This document shows, in pieces, positions 1 through 7,121 of a stretch of DNA of 9,756 nucleotides. Positions within the stretch are counted from its first letter, which is position 1; each line of letters begins with the position of its first letter. Position numbers and translations under genes: made by a program. The DNA is from Christensenella sp. UBA1385 (GTDB lineage Bacteria; Bacillota; Clostridia; Christensenellales; Aristaeellaceae), in contig DBQV01000006.1 of the NCBI GenBank assembly GCA_002305755.1, positions 37,145-46,900 of the forward strand, in the 5' to 3' direction. Under the pieces are notes generated by a model, which saw only the letters and a program-made list of their open reading frames with translations, was not told the origin of the DNA and made no database searches.

Positions 1-118
1 GGCATCGCCTGCGCCTACGCCACCATCCTCATCGCCATCGTGTACGCGGCCATCCTGCTGATGAACCTGTTTATCAAATACTTCGGCACCAGCAAGCAAG
101 TAAGGGAGGCAAACGCCC

Positions 119-129
<11 letters not shown>
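1..129 (+). CDS. ABC transporter permease, C-terminal end (partial)
   Basis: Only the last 42 codons are present; the frame is open from the first base and stops at TAA 127-129. About 23 hydrophobic residues (residues 7-30, including ILIAIVYAAILLMNLFIKYF) form a final membrane-spanning helix, followed by a short polar tail, as in inner membrane permeases of binding-protein-dependent importers. The next gene, an ABC ATPase, starts inside this one (overlap 119-129), which implies translational coupling and that the two proteins work in one transporter. The pairing fits an FbpB-like or PotB/C-like permease, but too little sequence is present to name the substrate. Confidence 0.75.
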
Positions 130-1201
<1,072 letters not shown>

Positions 1202-1266
1202 CGCTGAACATATCCAAACATTTCAAAGCAGATTTAAGCGAAAATCAGTGAGATTTCGGCATAAAG

Positions 1267-1306
1267 ACCGCCCCAGCCCCCTTGATTGACAGGGGCTTGG
1301 GGCGGT
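1267..1306. terminator. GC-rich hairpin between convergent genes
   Basis: Arms ACCGCCCCAGCCCC and GGGGCTTGGGGCGGT pair almost perfectly (one bulged base) around a loop of about 10 nt. The hairpin lies 66 nt after the ABC ATPase stop and about 120 nt beyond the end of the minus-strand NAGPA gene. Read on the minus strand the stem is followed by CTTTATG; on the plus strand by TTCATATATC. Both U-tracts are short. It most likely ends transcription from both sides. I see nothing else of note in the gap 1202-1427. Confidence 0.65.
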
Positions 1307-1427
1307 TCATATATCTTCTCTTCTCCAAGAGCGCGCAGACCGAGCGCCGATCCGCGCCCCGATCGAGCGCGGCAAAAAGGGGCAGCAAAGGCACCCGAAG
1401 GCAGCGTCTCCCGTCAGGAAAAGCGAA

Positions 1428-2486
1428 TCACGGCTTGGCTTCCTCAGCCAGTCCCTTTAGCAGCTCCGTGTACCCGATGCCCATCACCTCGTGCTGGGGG
1501 CGGGCGTTGTTGTACACGCCGCTGTTTGTCAGCTGGTTGAGCTGCTTGCCCATGAAAATCATGCAGGAGGTGTTGCCGCCGTCCAGGTTGAAGGCCAGCG
1601 TGCAGCCCAGCGACCGGAAGAGCTGCGCGAATTCCTCGCAGCTCAGGCCCTTGCTCTCCCTGATGCGGCCCTCGGCGATGATGCACACATAGTGCCCCGG
1701 GGCAAACATGCCGATCCCCGCGCGGGGCTGGGGCGTGGCGCCGCGCACCTTGTCAAAGCTGCCCAGCTCGCCGTCCCGCACCAGGATGGGGCCGAAGGAG
1801 AGCACGTCCCTCGCGCCGATATCCAGCAATTGCTGCCCCGTCAGCTCATTGGCCTTGTAGACCCTCATGTCGCCGCCGTCAAACAGGGCCAGCATATCGA
1901 GCGGAGGATACAGGGACGCGCCCTCACGGATGGGGGCCTCTGCCAGCAGCTCGCCGCCGCGGATGGTGACGCCGACAGGATAACCCGAACCGGACTGCTC
2001 TCTGCGGGCGATACGGTAAATAAAAAAGTCCGTACTCATGGCAAAGACAAGGCCGTTGTTGGCGGCAATGACGTTCTGCTTTTCCTTGTAGCGGTCCATG
2101 TTGTCCAGCAGGTGGCCGGGCGCGTGCGCCACCGTGCGGAAGCCCTCTTCCCCTTCCTTCAGGAAGATCTCGGCGATCAGGCAGCGCTGCTTGCGCCCGT
2201 TCGTACGGCTCTCCGTCCTGCGGATGACCACCCTGAGCGTCTGCGAGGCGTAGCGCCAGACGCCTGCCGCGGGGTCTTCCGTCACAAACTCAGGCTCTCC
2301 CTCGGGAAGAAAGCCCTGTTCCGTCAGCGCCGGAAAGCCCTCCAGCGCCAGGGTGCCCGTATCTGCCCAGGGCAGGCTCTCCCCCCGCCCGAACAGGGCG
2401 GTAACGCCCCCTTCCTGCTGCTCTGCAAAGGCGGCAGCCGGCAGCATCATCACGGCGCACAGCAGCGCCGCCAGCAGGCGTTTCAC
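1428..2486 (-). CDS. Secreted phosphodiester glycosidase (NAGPA-domain) protein
   Basis: This is a 352-residue exported protein. A signal peptide (basic KR, hydrophobic core, likely cleavage after AFA near residue 21) is followed by a linker and a domain at about 135-340 resembling the phosphodiester glycosidase family (NAGPA, PF09992). Supporting motifs are FGPILVRDG (231-239), PRAGIGM (254-260), the hallmark NLDGGNTS (300-307) and a closing HEVMGIGY (332-339). The family is named for an enzyme that removes N-acetylglucosamine from a phosphodiester; bacterial members are secreted or cell-surface proteins, often tied to polysaccharides, and the substrate here is unknown. The start is GTG at 2486-2484, preceded by AAGGAGGGG, and it overlaps the upstream DUF6273 stop as GTGA, so the two are translationally coupled. 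The usual NLDGGGSS is NLDGGNTS here, a mild variation. Confidence 0.85.
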   Translation of the reverse strand: MKRLLAALLCAVMMLPAAAFAEQQEGGVTALFGRGESLPWADTGTLALEGFPALTEQGFLPEGEPEFVTEDPAAGVWRYASQTLRVVIRRTESRTNGRKQRCLIAEIFLKEGEEGFRTVAHAPGHLLDNMDRYKEKQNVIAANNGLVFAMSTDFFIYRIARREQSGSGYPVGVTIRGGELLAEAPIREGASLYPPLDMLALFDGGDMRVYKANELTGQQLLDIGARDVLSFGPILVRDGELGSFDKVRGATPQPRAGIGMFAPGHYVCIIAEGRIRESKGLSCEEFAQLFRSLGCTLAFNLDGGNTSCMIFMGKQLNQLTNSGVYNNARPQHEVMGIGYTELLKGLAEEAKP

Positions 2487-3274
2487 CGATTTTCCCCTCC
2501 TTTTACCGTCAGCACATAGGGCAATGCCTCGCTGCCCATGCCGGAGACGATCTCAACGCGGTCCTCTCTGATCCAGGCCACGGGGATCAGCCCGATGTCG
2601 TCCGATTCCACACCGATAAAGCCGATCTTCCCGCCCGACTTGGTGCTGCGGTGGGCGTGCTTTTTCTGCGAGGGCGTCCGCGTCCAGATGGGGCTGTAGC
2701 TTCTGCCCGAATAGCGGTAGAGGCCCTGCGCCACGGCATAATCGCTGCCCACGAAGAAGCGGCTCCTGTCGTCCCCAAAGCCGTAAGCCGGGTTTCTGAT
2801 ATCCTCGGCCGAGGGCAGGCTGAGCCATCCCAGCTCCGCATCGCGGTGAAGCGCTTCGCGCTCCTGCGCGCTGAAGGCCCTTTCCAGCATGTCGCTGTTC
2901 ATCCAGCCGTAGAGCTCGCTCTCCTGCCAGCCCGGATAGTTCCACTGGTCGCCGTCGATGCGGCGCACGTCCAGGATGCGGTCGCTCATCACATAGAGGA
3001 TGCCGTCCCTGTTTTCAAGAACGCGCCAGAGGATGGGCGCTTCCTCGCCCTGCGCGCCCTGGGGATAACGCCCGAAGAGCAGGTATTGATAGCCGGTCCC
3101 CTGCCGCCAGCCGGCGATGTCCGCCCGCGCGGGCGCGGCAAGCACAAGCGCGGCCGCCAGCGCCAGGAAGGCTGCCTTTCCGAAGGCAAGAAAAGGGCCC
3201 CTTTCCCTGCCGCGGAACGCGGCAAAGGGAAAAAGCCCTTTTCTATCGTTGATGTGAGCAAGACGGTCAGGCAC
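2483..3274 (-). CDS. DUF6273 exported protein
   Basis: This 263-residue protein resembles DUF6273. FGRYPQG (67-73) with ILWRVLE (81-87), the ESELYGWMNS...AFSAQERE stretch (118-140) and LSLPSAEDI (151-159) match the family's order of motifs. The domain's function is unknown. A hydrophobic stretch at about 35-48 ending in AAPARA (46-51) looks like a signal peptide, so export is likely. The called start is GTG at 3274, 11 nt after the upstream gene's stop, with GAGGG as a possible ribosome binding site. It gives an unusually long, charged leader of about 30 residues before the hydrophobic core. No ATG, and no standard start codon before the hydrophobic core, offers a better choice. The first 30 codons also contain a strong hairpin (3189-3244), so the true start and the expression level are uncertain. 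Its stop overlaps the GTG of the NAGPA gene. Confidence 0.75.
   Translation of the reverse strand: MPDRLAHINDRKGLFPFAAFRGRERGPFLAFGKAAFLALAAALVLAAPARADIAGWRQGTGYQYLLFGRYPQGAQGEEAPILWRVLENRDGILYVMSDRILDVRRIDGDQWNYPGWQESELYGWMNSDMLERAFSAQEREALHRDAELGWLSLPSAEDIRNPAYGFGDDRSRFFVGSDYAVAQGLYRYSGRSYSPIWTRTPSQKKHAHRSTKSGGKIGFIGVESDDIGLIPVAWIREDRVEIVSGMGSEALPYVLTVKGGENR
3189..3244 (-). terminator. Terminator-like hairpin inside the DUF6273 leader
   Basis: On the minus strand, AGAAAAGGGC pairs with GCCCTTTTCT. Inside this, TTTCCC pairs with GGGAAA and GCCGCG with CGCGGC around a three-base loop. The result is a 56-nt hairpin with few defects, an upstream A-run and a downstream TTTTCTT, the layout of an intrinsic and potentially bidirectional terminator. 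It begins 42 nt after the stop of the E2-like gene, where a terminator would be expected, yet it falls within the reading frame called for DUF6273. It could end most transcripts of the first gene, or act as an attenuator for the two genes after it. Confidence 0.65.
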
Positions 3275-3285
3275 GGTTCCCGCCC

Positions 3286-4248
3286 TCAGGCGCTCTTTCG
3301 CTCAGACTGCGAGCGCTTGCGCTCCCTCCGCTGCATGCGGCGCATCTTGCGCAGCTCACGCTTTTTGGGGGCGGGCGGCATGCTGTATACCATGCCCTGA
3401 TCGAAGCTCACCTTTTCGGGCGGCACTTCCAGCAGGGAAGGATCGTTCAGGTATTTGCCAAACAGCGACAGCATGCCGGAATACACGAAGCCGGAGCAGA
3501 CGCGCTCATCCACCGTGATGCCCAGCGGCAGGTAGCGCTTGCGCTGCACCTCTCCGTTTTCGCTCAGGCTGAGCTCCCGCTGCACGCTGCCCAGGCTCAC
3601 AAACAGGGAACAGGTGCCGAAATTGTAGATGTGATGGTAGACGCTCGGCAGCCCGATGGACATGGTGTTGGTAAAGAACATGCTGGTGTGGAAGGGGCTG
3701 GCCTCCTGGATCATGCGCGGCATCAGGCCGTAGAGGTCCAGCAGGCGCACAAGGCCCACGATGGGCGTGGCCAGCGCGGGGCTCAGCAGCAGCCGGGCGA
3801 TCTTATAGGTGGCGTTGTCCACCTCGGGCTTTCTGCCGTTCAGCACGGCCTGAGAGGTGCGTGCCGCCACATCGAACACCGTATCATGCGGATCGAACTT
3901 GCACTGCACCACATTTTCCTGCATTTTGCCGTCCGGGCCCTCTCTGAGCACCACAAAGGACACGCTCAGCTCGTTGCGCACGTACATCCGCTTGTTCACC
4001 ACGAAACGGTTGAGCTCGGGCAGCTCGGAGATGATGCGCACGTAGGCGGCGAAGATCACGTCCATGAAGCTCAGCTTATGGCCCTGAGCGCCCTTGGCCA
4101 CGATGTAGCGCGCCAGCCGCTCGTAATCGATCTTCGTGTTCAGCATCACCTGCGCGTCGCAGCGCATGGGCATCAGGTAGGGGGTGAGCCCGACAATGGG
4201 ATCCTCGTCAAAGCGCACGGCGCGCCCGTCCAAACGTCTTCCAAACAA
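3286..4248 (-). CDS. E2/CAT-fold acyltransferase-like protein, catalytic His absent
   Basis: This 320-residue protein resembles the catalytic domain of 2-oxo acid dehydrogenase E2 enzymes (PF00198) and chloramphenicol acetyltransferase, without any lipoyl or subunit-binding domain. The C-terminal signature, normally VDHRVIDG, reads VDERVCSG (246-253) here. The catalytic His is Glu and the Asp is Ser, so classical acyl transfer is doubtful. My recollection is that stand-alone clostridial relatives often carry a DER-type motif, so this may be a family trait. The sequence ends in a very basic tail (295-320, mostly Lys and Arg), of unknown use. The start is TTG at 4248, the only good choice: GAGGA lies about 7 nt upstream, the nearby ATG is out of frame, and an in-frame TAG lies just above. 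It is the first gene after the consensus promoter at 4305-4333. Confidence 0.7.
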   Translation of the reverse strand: MFGRRLDGRAVRFDEDPIVGLTPYLMPMRCDAQVMLNTKIDYERLARYIVAKGAQGHKLSFMDVIFAAYVRIISELPELNRFVVNKRMYVRNELSVSFVVLREGPDGKMQENVVQCKFDPHDTVFDVAARTSQAVLNGRKPEVDNATYKIARLLLSPALATPIVGLVRLLDLYGLMPRMIQEASPFHTSMFFTNTMSIGLPSVYHHIYNFGTCSLFVSLGSVQRELSLSENGEVQRKRYLPLGITVDERVCSGFVYSGMLSLFGKYLNDPSLLEVPPEKVSFDQGMVYSMPPAPKKRELRKMRRMQRRERKRSQSERKSA

Positions 4249-4304
4249 TGCGGCATCCTCATCTATATGCTAAAATACGGTTCCTCTTCACTTGGAACAG
4301 GGGT

Positions 4305-4333
4305 ATTATAAACACAGACGGCGCGATTGTCAA
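4305..4333 (-). promoter_or_regulatory. Perfect consensus SigA promoter for the three-gene cluster
   Basis: Read on the minus strand, TTGACA (4333-4328) and TATAAT (4310-4305) are separated by exactly 17 nt. Transcription should start near 4298, leaving a leader of about 50 nt before the TTG start at 4248. A small inverted repeat, GTTCC and GGAAC (4280-4298), would fold at the very 5' end of this RNA. The -35 box begins 3 nt after the stop codon of the upstream wall-binding gene, and no terminator separates them. Confidence 0.88.
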
Positions 4334-4336
4334 TTT

Positions 4337-5311
4337 TTACGGGATCTGCAGATAGCCGCTCATCGCATAGCCCGTCTGGCCGCCGTAGCTGATCCTGCTC
4401 CAGGTAGAGCCCATGTCCAGCAGGGTGACCACAGTGCCGGAGGGGATGTTGGCGATGATGTTCTTGCTGCTGGCACGGCTGGCGCTGCTGCGCAGGCTCA
4501 GCGCGCGGCCCGGCTGGGTGGCCACCATGGCCTGGCCCGCCTTCAGCGTGACCTTGGCCTTCTCCGGCGTGGTGGGGAAGCGCAGGAAGCCCGTGCGCAC
4601 ATAGCCCGTCTTGCCGCCGTAGCTCACGCGCGTCCATTCGCCGCCCTTGGCCAGCACCTTCACCGTCGCCCCCGAGGGGATATTCAGGATGATATTGGCG
4701 CGGCCGCTGTCCGATTTGGAGGAGCGCAGGTGCAGCACGCGGCCCCGCTGGGTATCGACCACCGCCGAGGTATCCAGCCCCTTGTCGCCGGCATAGCCCA
4801 GGGCCTTGCCGGAATAAAGCTTCTGCAGCGTGGCCGGGCCCGCCGCCCCGTCCATCGTAAGGCCGTTGCGCAGCTGGAAGGCCCGGAGCGAGCTCAGGGT
4901 ATCGTCTCCGAACACGCCGTCCACCTTCAAAGGATATCCGAGATCCTTCAGCGCCTGCTGCATGCGGCGCACCTCGCTGCCGCGGCTGCCCGCGCGCAGC
5001 ACGCCGTCGCGGGAGGCATAGTCAAGGCTCAGCTTTTCCAGCGTCGCGGGGCCTGCCTTGCCATCCTCCTTCAGGCCGCTGCGCTGCTGGAACAGCTTGA
5101 CCGCGGCCACGGTCTGGGGGCCGTAGACACCGTCCACCTTCACCTCGTATTTGAGCGCCTTCAGCGCGCTCTGCATGCTGCGCACGCTGTCGCCCCTGTC
5201 GCCCGGCCTCAGCACGCCGTCGCCCGCGGCCAGCGCCGCGGCGGCCGGCAGCAGCATCAGGCACAGCCCCATCGCCAGCGCCCGCCTGAGCCATACTCTG
5301 TTGTTTTTCAT
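4337..5311 (-). CDS. Secreted wall-binding protein, 2 PG-binding + 2 SH3b domains
   Basis: This 324-residue exported protein has no visible catalytic domain. A signal peptide (basic KNNRVWLRR, hydrophobic core, end near residue 29) precedes two peptidoglycan-binding type 1 repeats (about 33-95 and 103-165). Each repeat carries the VDGV(Y/F)G(P/D)xT signature, at 59-66 and 130-138, and a closing GxAGPATLxKL, at 84-94 and 155-165. Two bacterial SH3 domains follow (about 186-246 and 263-324), each ending in W(T/S)R(V/I)SYGG(K/Q)TGY. Such proteins bind the cell wall and are usually a targeting module or structural factor. The ATG at 5311 follows an AGGAGGG site. No convincing promoter is visible in 5312-5480, so it may also be reached by transcripts from the HxlR gene upstream. 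Confidence 0.9.
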   Translation of the reverse strand: MKNNRVWLRRALAMGLCLMLLPAAAALAAGDGVLRPGDRGDSVRSMQSALKALKYEVKVDGVYGPQTVAAVKLFQQRSGLKEDGKAGPATLEKLSLDYASRDGVLRAGSRGSEVRRMQQALKDLGYPLKVDGVFGDDTLSSLRAFQLRNGLTMDGAAGPATLQKLYSGKALGYAGDKGLDTSAVVDTQRGRVLHLRSSKSDSGRANIILNIPSGATVKVLAKGGEWTRVSYGGKTGYVRTGFLRFPTTPEKAKVTLKAGQAMVATQPGRALSLRSSASRASSKNIIANIPSGTVVTLLDMGSTWSRISYGGQTGYAMSGYLQIP

Positions 5312-5480
5312 GGTTCAGCCCTCCTGTATGTGTTCTCTATGTATATGACGGATGAGACGGGCGAAATGTTGCATCCCGCCGAAAATTTTTGTGTTCGAAA
5401 TCACAAAACGCCGGTCGGAAAAAGAAAAAAGAAACTTTGCGGGATCAAACTGCCCCTGCCGCGTCCAGCGGGCCCCGGCA

Positions 5481-5846
5481 TCAGTGCAGCGCCCTGCCCA
5501 GCGCCTCGATGATCTCATTGGACGCTTCGCCGTTTTTTTCCTTGTAGGCCATGCCCCAGTCAAACATGGAGGCGATCACGGGTCTGAGGGAAAGGCCGAG
5601 ATCGGTCAGCGCATATTCCACCCTCGGCGGCACCTCCGGGTACACGGCGCGCGTGATGAGGCCCTGTTCTTCCATGGCGCGCAGATTGGCCGTGAGCACC
5701 TTTTGAGAGATGCCGCTCAGGGATTTTTTCAGTTCGCCAAACCGCTTCGTGCCCATGAACAGATCGCGCAGGATCAATACGACCCAGCGGTTCGAGATCA
5801 GGGAAAGCGTCGTCTCCACAGGACAGGCACAGGTTTTGACAGGCAC
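5481..5846 (-). CDS. HxlR-family transcriptional regulator
   Basis: This 121-residue winged-helix DNA-binding protein belongs to the HxlR family. Diagnostic stretches are CPVETTLSLISNRWVVLIL (8-26), GTKRFGELKKSLSGISQKVL (32-51) and YPEVPPRVEYALTDLG (69-84). Cys8 is the position that in several relatives (such as HypR and YodB) senses reactive electrophiles or disulfide stress; Cys6 lies close by. The GTG at 5846 is chosen because GGAGGG precedes it at ideal spacing. The frame is open further up, but the longer versions start inside the promoter at 5887-5915. It is divergent from the SnoaL-like gene at 6076, the usual layout for an HxlR regulator and its target. An imperfect GC-rich inverted repeat and a pyrimidine-rich tract follow the stop, too weak to call a terminator. 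Confidence 0.9.
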   Translation of the reverse strand: MPVKTCACPVETTLSLISNRWVVLILRDLFMGTKRFGELKKSLSGISQKVLTANLRAMEEQGLITRAVYPEVPPRVEYALTDLGLSLRPVIASMFDWGMAYKEKNGEASNEIIEALGRALH

Positions 5847-5886
5847 GGTATCCCTCCGCTCCTCCCGGAGCACAGCTTCTGGCAGC

Positions 5887-5915
5887 ATCTTAGCGTCTTT
5901 CGGACAGCGTGTCAA
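5887..5915 (-). promoter_or_regulatory. SigA-type promoter for the HxlR gene
   Basis: On the minus strand, TTGACA (5915-5910) and TAAGAT (5892-5887) are separated by 17 nt. The start point should be near 5880, giving a leader of about 34 nt before the GTG at 5846. The boxes coincide with the codons of any longer HxlR reading frame, which supports the shorter protein. Confidence 0.8.
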
Positions 5916-5952
5916 AGTTTTTTCGCGGGCAAAAGTCTTTATTTGCCTGAAA

Positions 5953-5988
5953 TGGCACCTCCCGGTAACTATGCCACAATAAAGTGCC
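5953..5988. promoter_or_regulatory. Candidate operator in the divergent intergenic region
   Basis: The 229-nt gap between the HxlR and SnoaL-like genes holds short nested inverted repeats: TGGCA (5953-5957) with TGCCA (5972-5976), and GGCAC (5954-5958) with GTGCC (5984-5988). They surround GGTAACTATGCC. A regulator bound here could act on both promoters. The arms are short and may arise by chance. A weak plus-strand pair, TTGCCT (5943-5948) and TAACTA (5966-5971) with 17 nt spacing, is not convincing as a promoter. Confidence 0.25.
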
Positions 5989-6018
5989 TACTTTTCAAGA
6001 TGTCCGCGCCATGGTACT

Positions 6019-6051
6019 TTGCCCTTGCAGGCAGGGGCAAGGCCTGCAAGG
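6019..6051 (+). promoter_or_regulatory. Alternative hairpins in the SnoaL-like gene leader
   Basis: Two overlapping stems can form just above the ribosome binding site at 6062-6068. Stem A pairs TTGCCC (6019-6024) with GGGCAA (6035-6040). Stem B pairs CCTTGCAGGC (6023-6032) with GCCTGCAAGG (6042-6051), a perfect 10-bp match with a 9-nt loop. They share bases and cannot form together. Stem B is the stronger. This could tune translation or message stability, or be a regulator-binding palindrome in DNA. Confidence 0.4.
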
Positions 6052-6075
6052 ATACCGCCCCAAGGAGGAAACCCC

Positions 6076-6924
6076 ATGAAAAAACTCATCGCCACCATCC
6101 TGTCCGCCACGTTCGCGCTTTCGGCCGCGGCGGCGGCCGAGACCGCTCAGACGTCGGAGCAGATCGACAAGGCGCTCGCCCTGATCGGCACCTTTGCTTC
6201 GGGCGATACCCAGCTGGCCGCTTCCCTGCTGAAGGAAGACTATATCCAGCACAACCTCGCTTACGGCACAGGGCGGGAGGCTTTCGTCGCCTCCGTGCAG
6301 TACCTTGCCGCCGCTCCCGCCAGGACCACGGTGAACAACATCCGCGCCTTTGAAGACGGAGACTATGTTTTCCTGCAGACCGTGTACAACTTCGCCGGCT
6401 CCGGCGAACAGGTGGCCTTTGACATCTTTCGCTTTGAGGACGGGCTGATCGCCGAGCACTGGGACAACCTGGCCCCCGTGGCAGCGCCCAATCCCTCCGG
6501 CCGCACCCAGACCGACGGGGCGATGGAAATCACCGACCTTGACAGGACCGAGGAAAACCGTGAGCTGGTCCGCCGCTTCCTGAGCGACGTGATGCAGGGC
6601 GGCGACCCCGGCAAGACGGCGGACTACTTTGACCGCGGCGCTTACATCCAGCACAACACGTCGATCGCGGACGGGCTGGACGGCCTGGGGGCCGCGCTGA
6701 GCGCCCTGGCCGAACAGGGCATCGCCATGGTCTATGACAGGACCCACATGGTGCTCGCCCAGGGCAACTACGTGCTGGCCGTATCGGAAGGCAGCTTCGG
6801 CGGAGCGCCGACCAGCTACTATGACCTCTGGCGCGTGGAAAACGGCAAGATCGCCGAGCACTGGGATGTGATGGAGACCATCGCGGACCGCAGCGCCTGG
6901 GCCAACGAGAACGGCAAGTTCTGA
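6076..6924 (+). CDS. Exported protein with two SnoaL-like domains
   Basis: This 282-residue protein has a signal peptide (KK, hydrophobic core, likely cleavage near residues 20-22) and two tandem SnoaL-like (NTF2-fold) domains at about 28-135 and 158-270. Each copy repeats the same landmarks: YIQHN (56-60 and 190-194) and a closing (D/L)xxRxE(D/N)GxIAEHWD (116-130 and 250-264). The pattern resembles COG4922, predicted SnoaL-like aldol-condensation or polyketide-type enzymes, though the activity is unproven. Most relatives are single-domain and cytoplasmic, so a secreted double-domain form is less common. The ATG at 6076 is preceded by AAGGAGG at 6062-6068. The divergent HxlR gene probably controls it. 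It ends before the bidirectional terminator at 6954. Confidence 0.85.
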   Translation: MKKLIATILSATFALSAAAAAETAQTSEQIDKALALIGTFASGDTQLAASLLKEDYIQHNLAYGTGREAFVASVQYLAAAPARTTVNNIRAFEDGDYVFLQTVYNFAGSGEQVAFDIFRFEDGLIAEHWDNLAPVAAPNPSGRTQTDGAMEITDLDRTEENRELVRRFLSDVMQGGDPGKTADYFDRGAYIQHNTSIADGLDGLGAALSALAEQGIAMVYDRTHMVLAQGNYVLAVSEGSFGGAPTSYYDLWRVENGKIAEHWDVMETIADRSAWANENGKF

Positions 6925-6953
6925 CGGCACCAAATCATTGAAAACAACATAAA

Positions 6954-6985
6954 AAGATGGGGCTTCCGAAAGGAAGCCCCATCTT
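6954..6985. terminator. Bidirectional terminator, homologous to the recA terminator
   Basis: A perfect 14-bp stem, AAGATGGGGCTTCC (6954-6967) with GGAAGCCCCATCTT (6972-6985), closes on a GAAA loop. On the minus strand it is followed by TTTTTATG, a good U-tract, so it ends the VOC transcript; on the plus strand it lies 29 nt after the SnoaL-like stop and likely ends that transcript too. It aligns with the recA terminator at 7679-7710 and differs by paired changes that keep the stem. Confidence 0.85.
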
Positions 6986-7029
6986 CATGCTGGCCGGCCG
7001 CCGGTTCACTCGTCCAGCAGCCCGTCCTC
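6982..7029. repeat. 48-nt direct repeat, copy 1 (recA stop region)
   Basis: This is identical, base for base, to 7707-7754. On the minus strand it holds the last codons for EDGLLDE, the TGA stop, about 23 nt after it and the first bases of the terminator stem. It forms the terminal part of the recA remnant 7006-7118. Confidence 0.95.
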
Positions 7030-7118
7030 CTGCGCCGCGTCGGAGCTATCCCGCAAATGCCAGCCGGCCTGTCACGGCCCCGGCCGGCGCGGATATCCCC
7101 GCAGCCGAACCAGGCGCC
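7006..7118 (-). pseudogene. Decayed recA 3'-end remnant
   Basis: Read on the minus strand this aligns with recA codons 300-330 and 355-361 (plus-strand 7731-7919). The start matches GAWF exactly and the end matches AQE joined to EDGLLDE and the TGA. Compared with the intact gene it lacks 75 nt (25 codons, joined at a shared GAG codon) and one further base near RDNA, which breaks the frame. About 90 nt outside the identical 48-nt block align at roughly 80 percent by eye, nearly all differences being transitions. There is no start codon, RecA core or ATP site, so it encodes nothing useful. It begins 3 nt beyond the stop of the VOC gene and now forms that gene's 3' untranslated region. Confidence 0.88.
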
Positions 7119-7121
7119 GGG

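Noticed and set aside
1310..1427. A further terminator just after the NAGPA gene
   Set aside because: The short GC-rich matches here do not form a convincing stem; the hairpin at 1267-1306 is better.
4292..5512. A 406-codon plus-strand open frame opposite the wall-binding protein
   Set aside because: It is rich in Ala, His, Arg and Gln with no domain, and lies opposite a gene with clear signal peptide, domains and ribosome binding site.
5847..5915. A longer HxlR protein starting at 5915
   Set aside because: Its start codon is the -35 box and its internal ATG the -10 box of a good promoter, while GTG 5846 has an ideal ribosome binding site and matches the family N-terminus.
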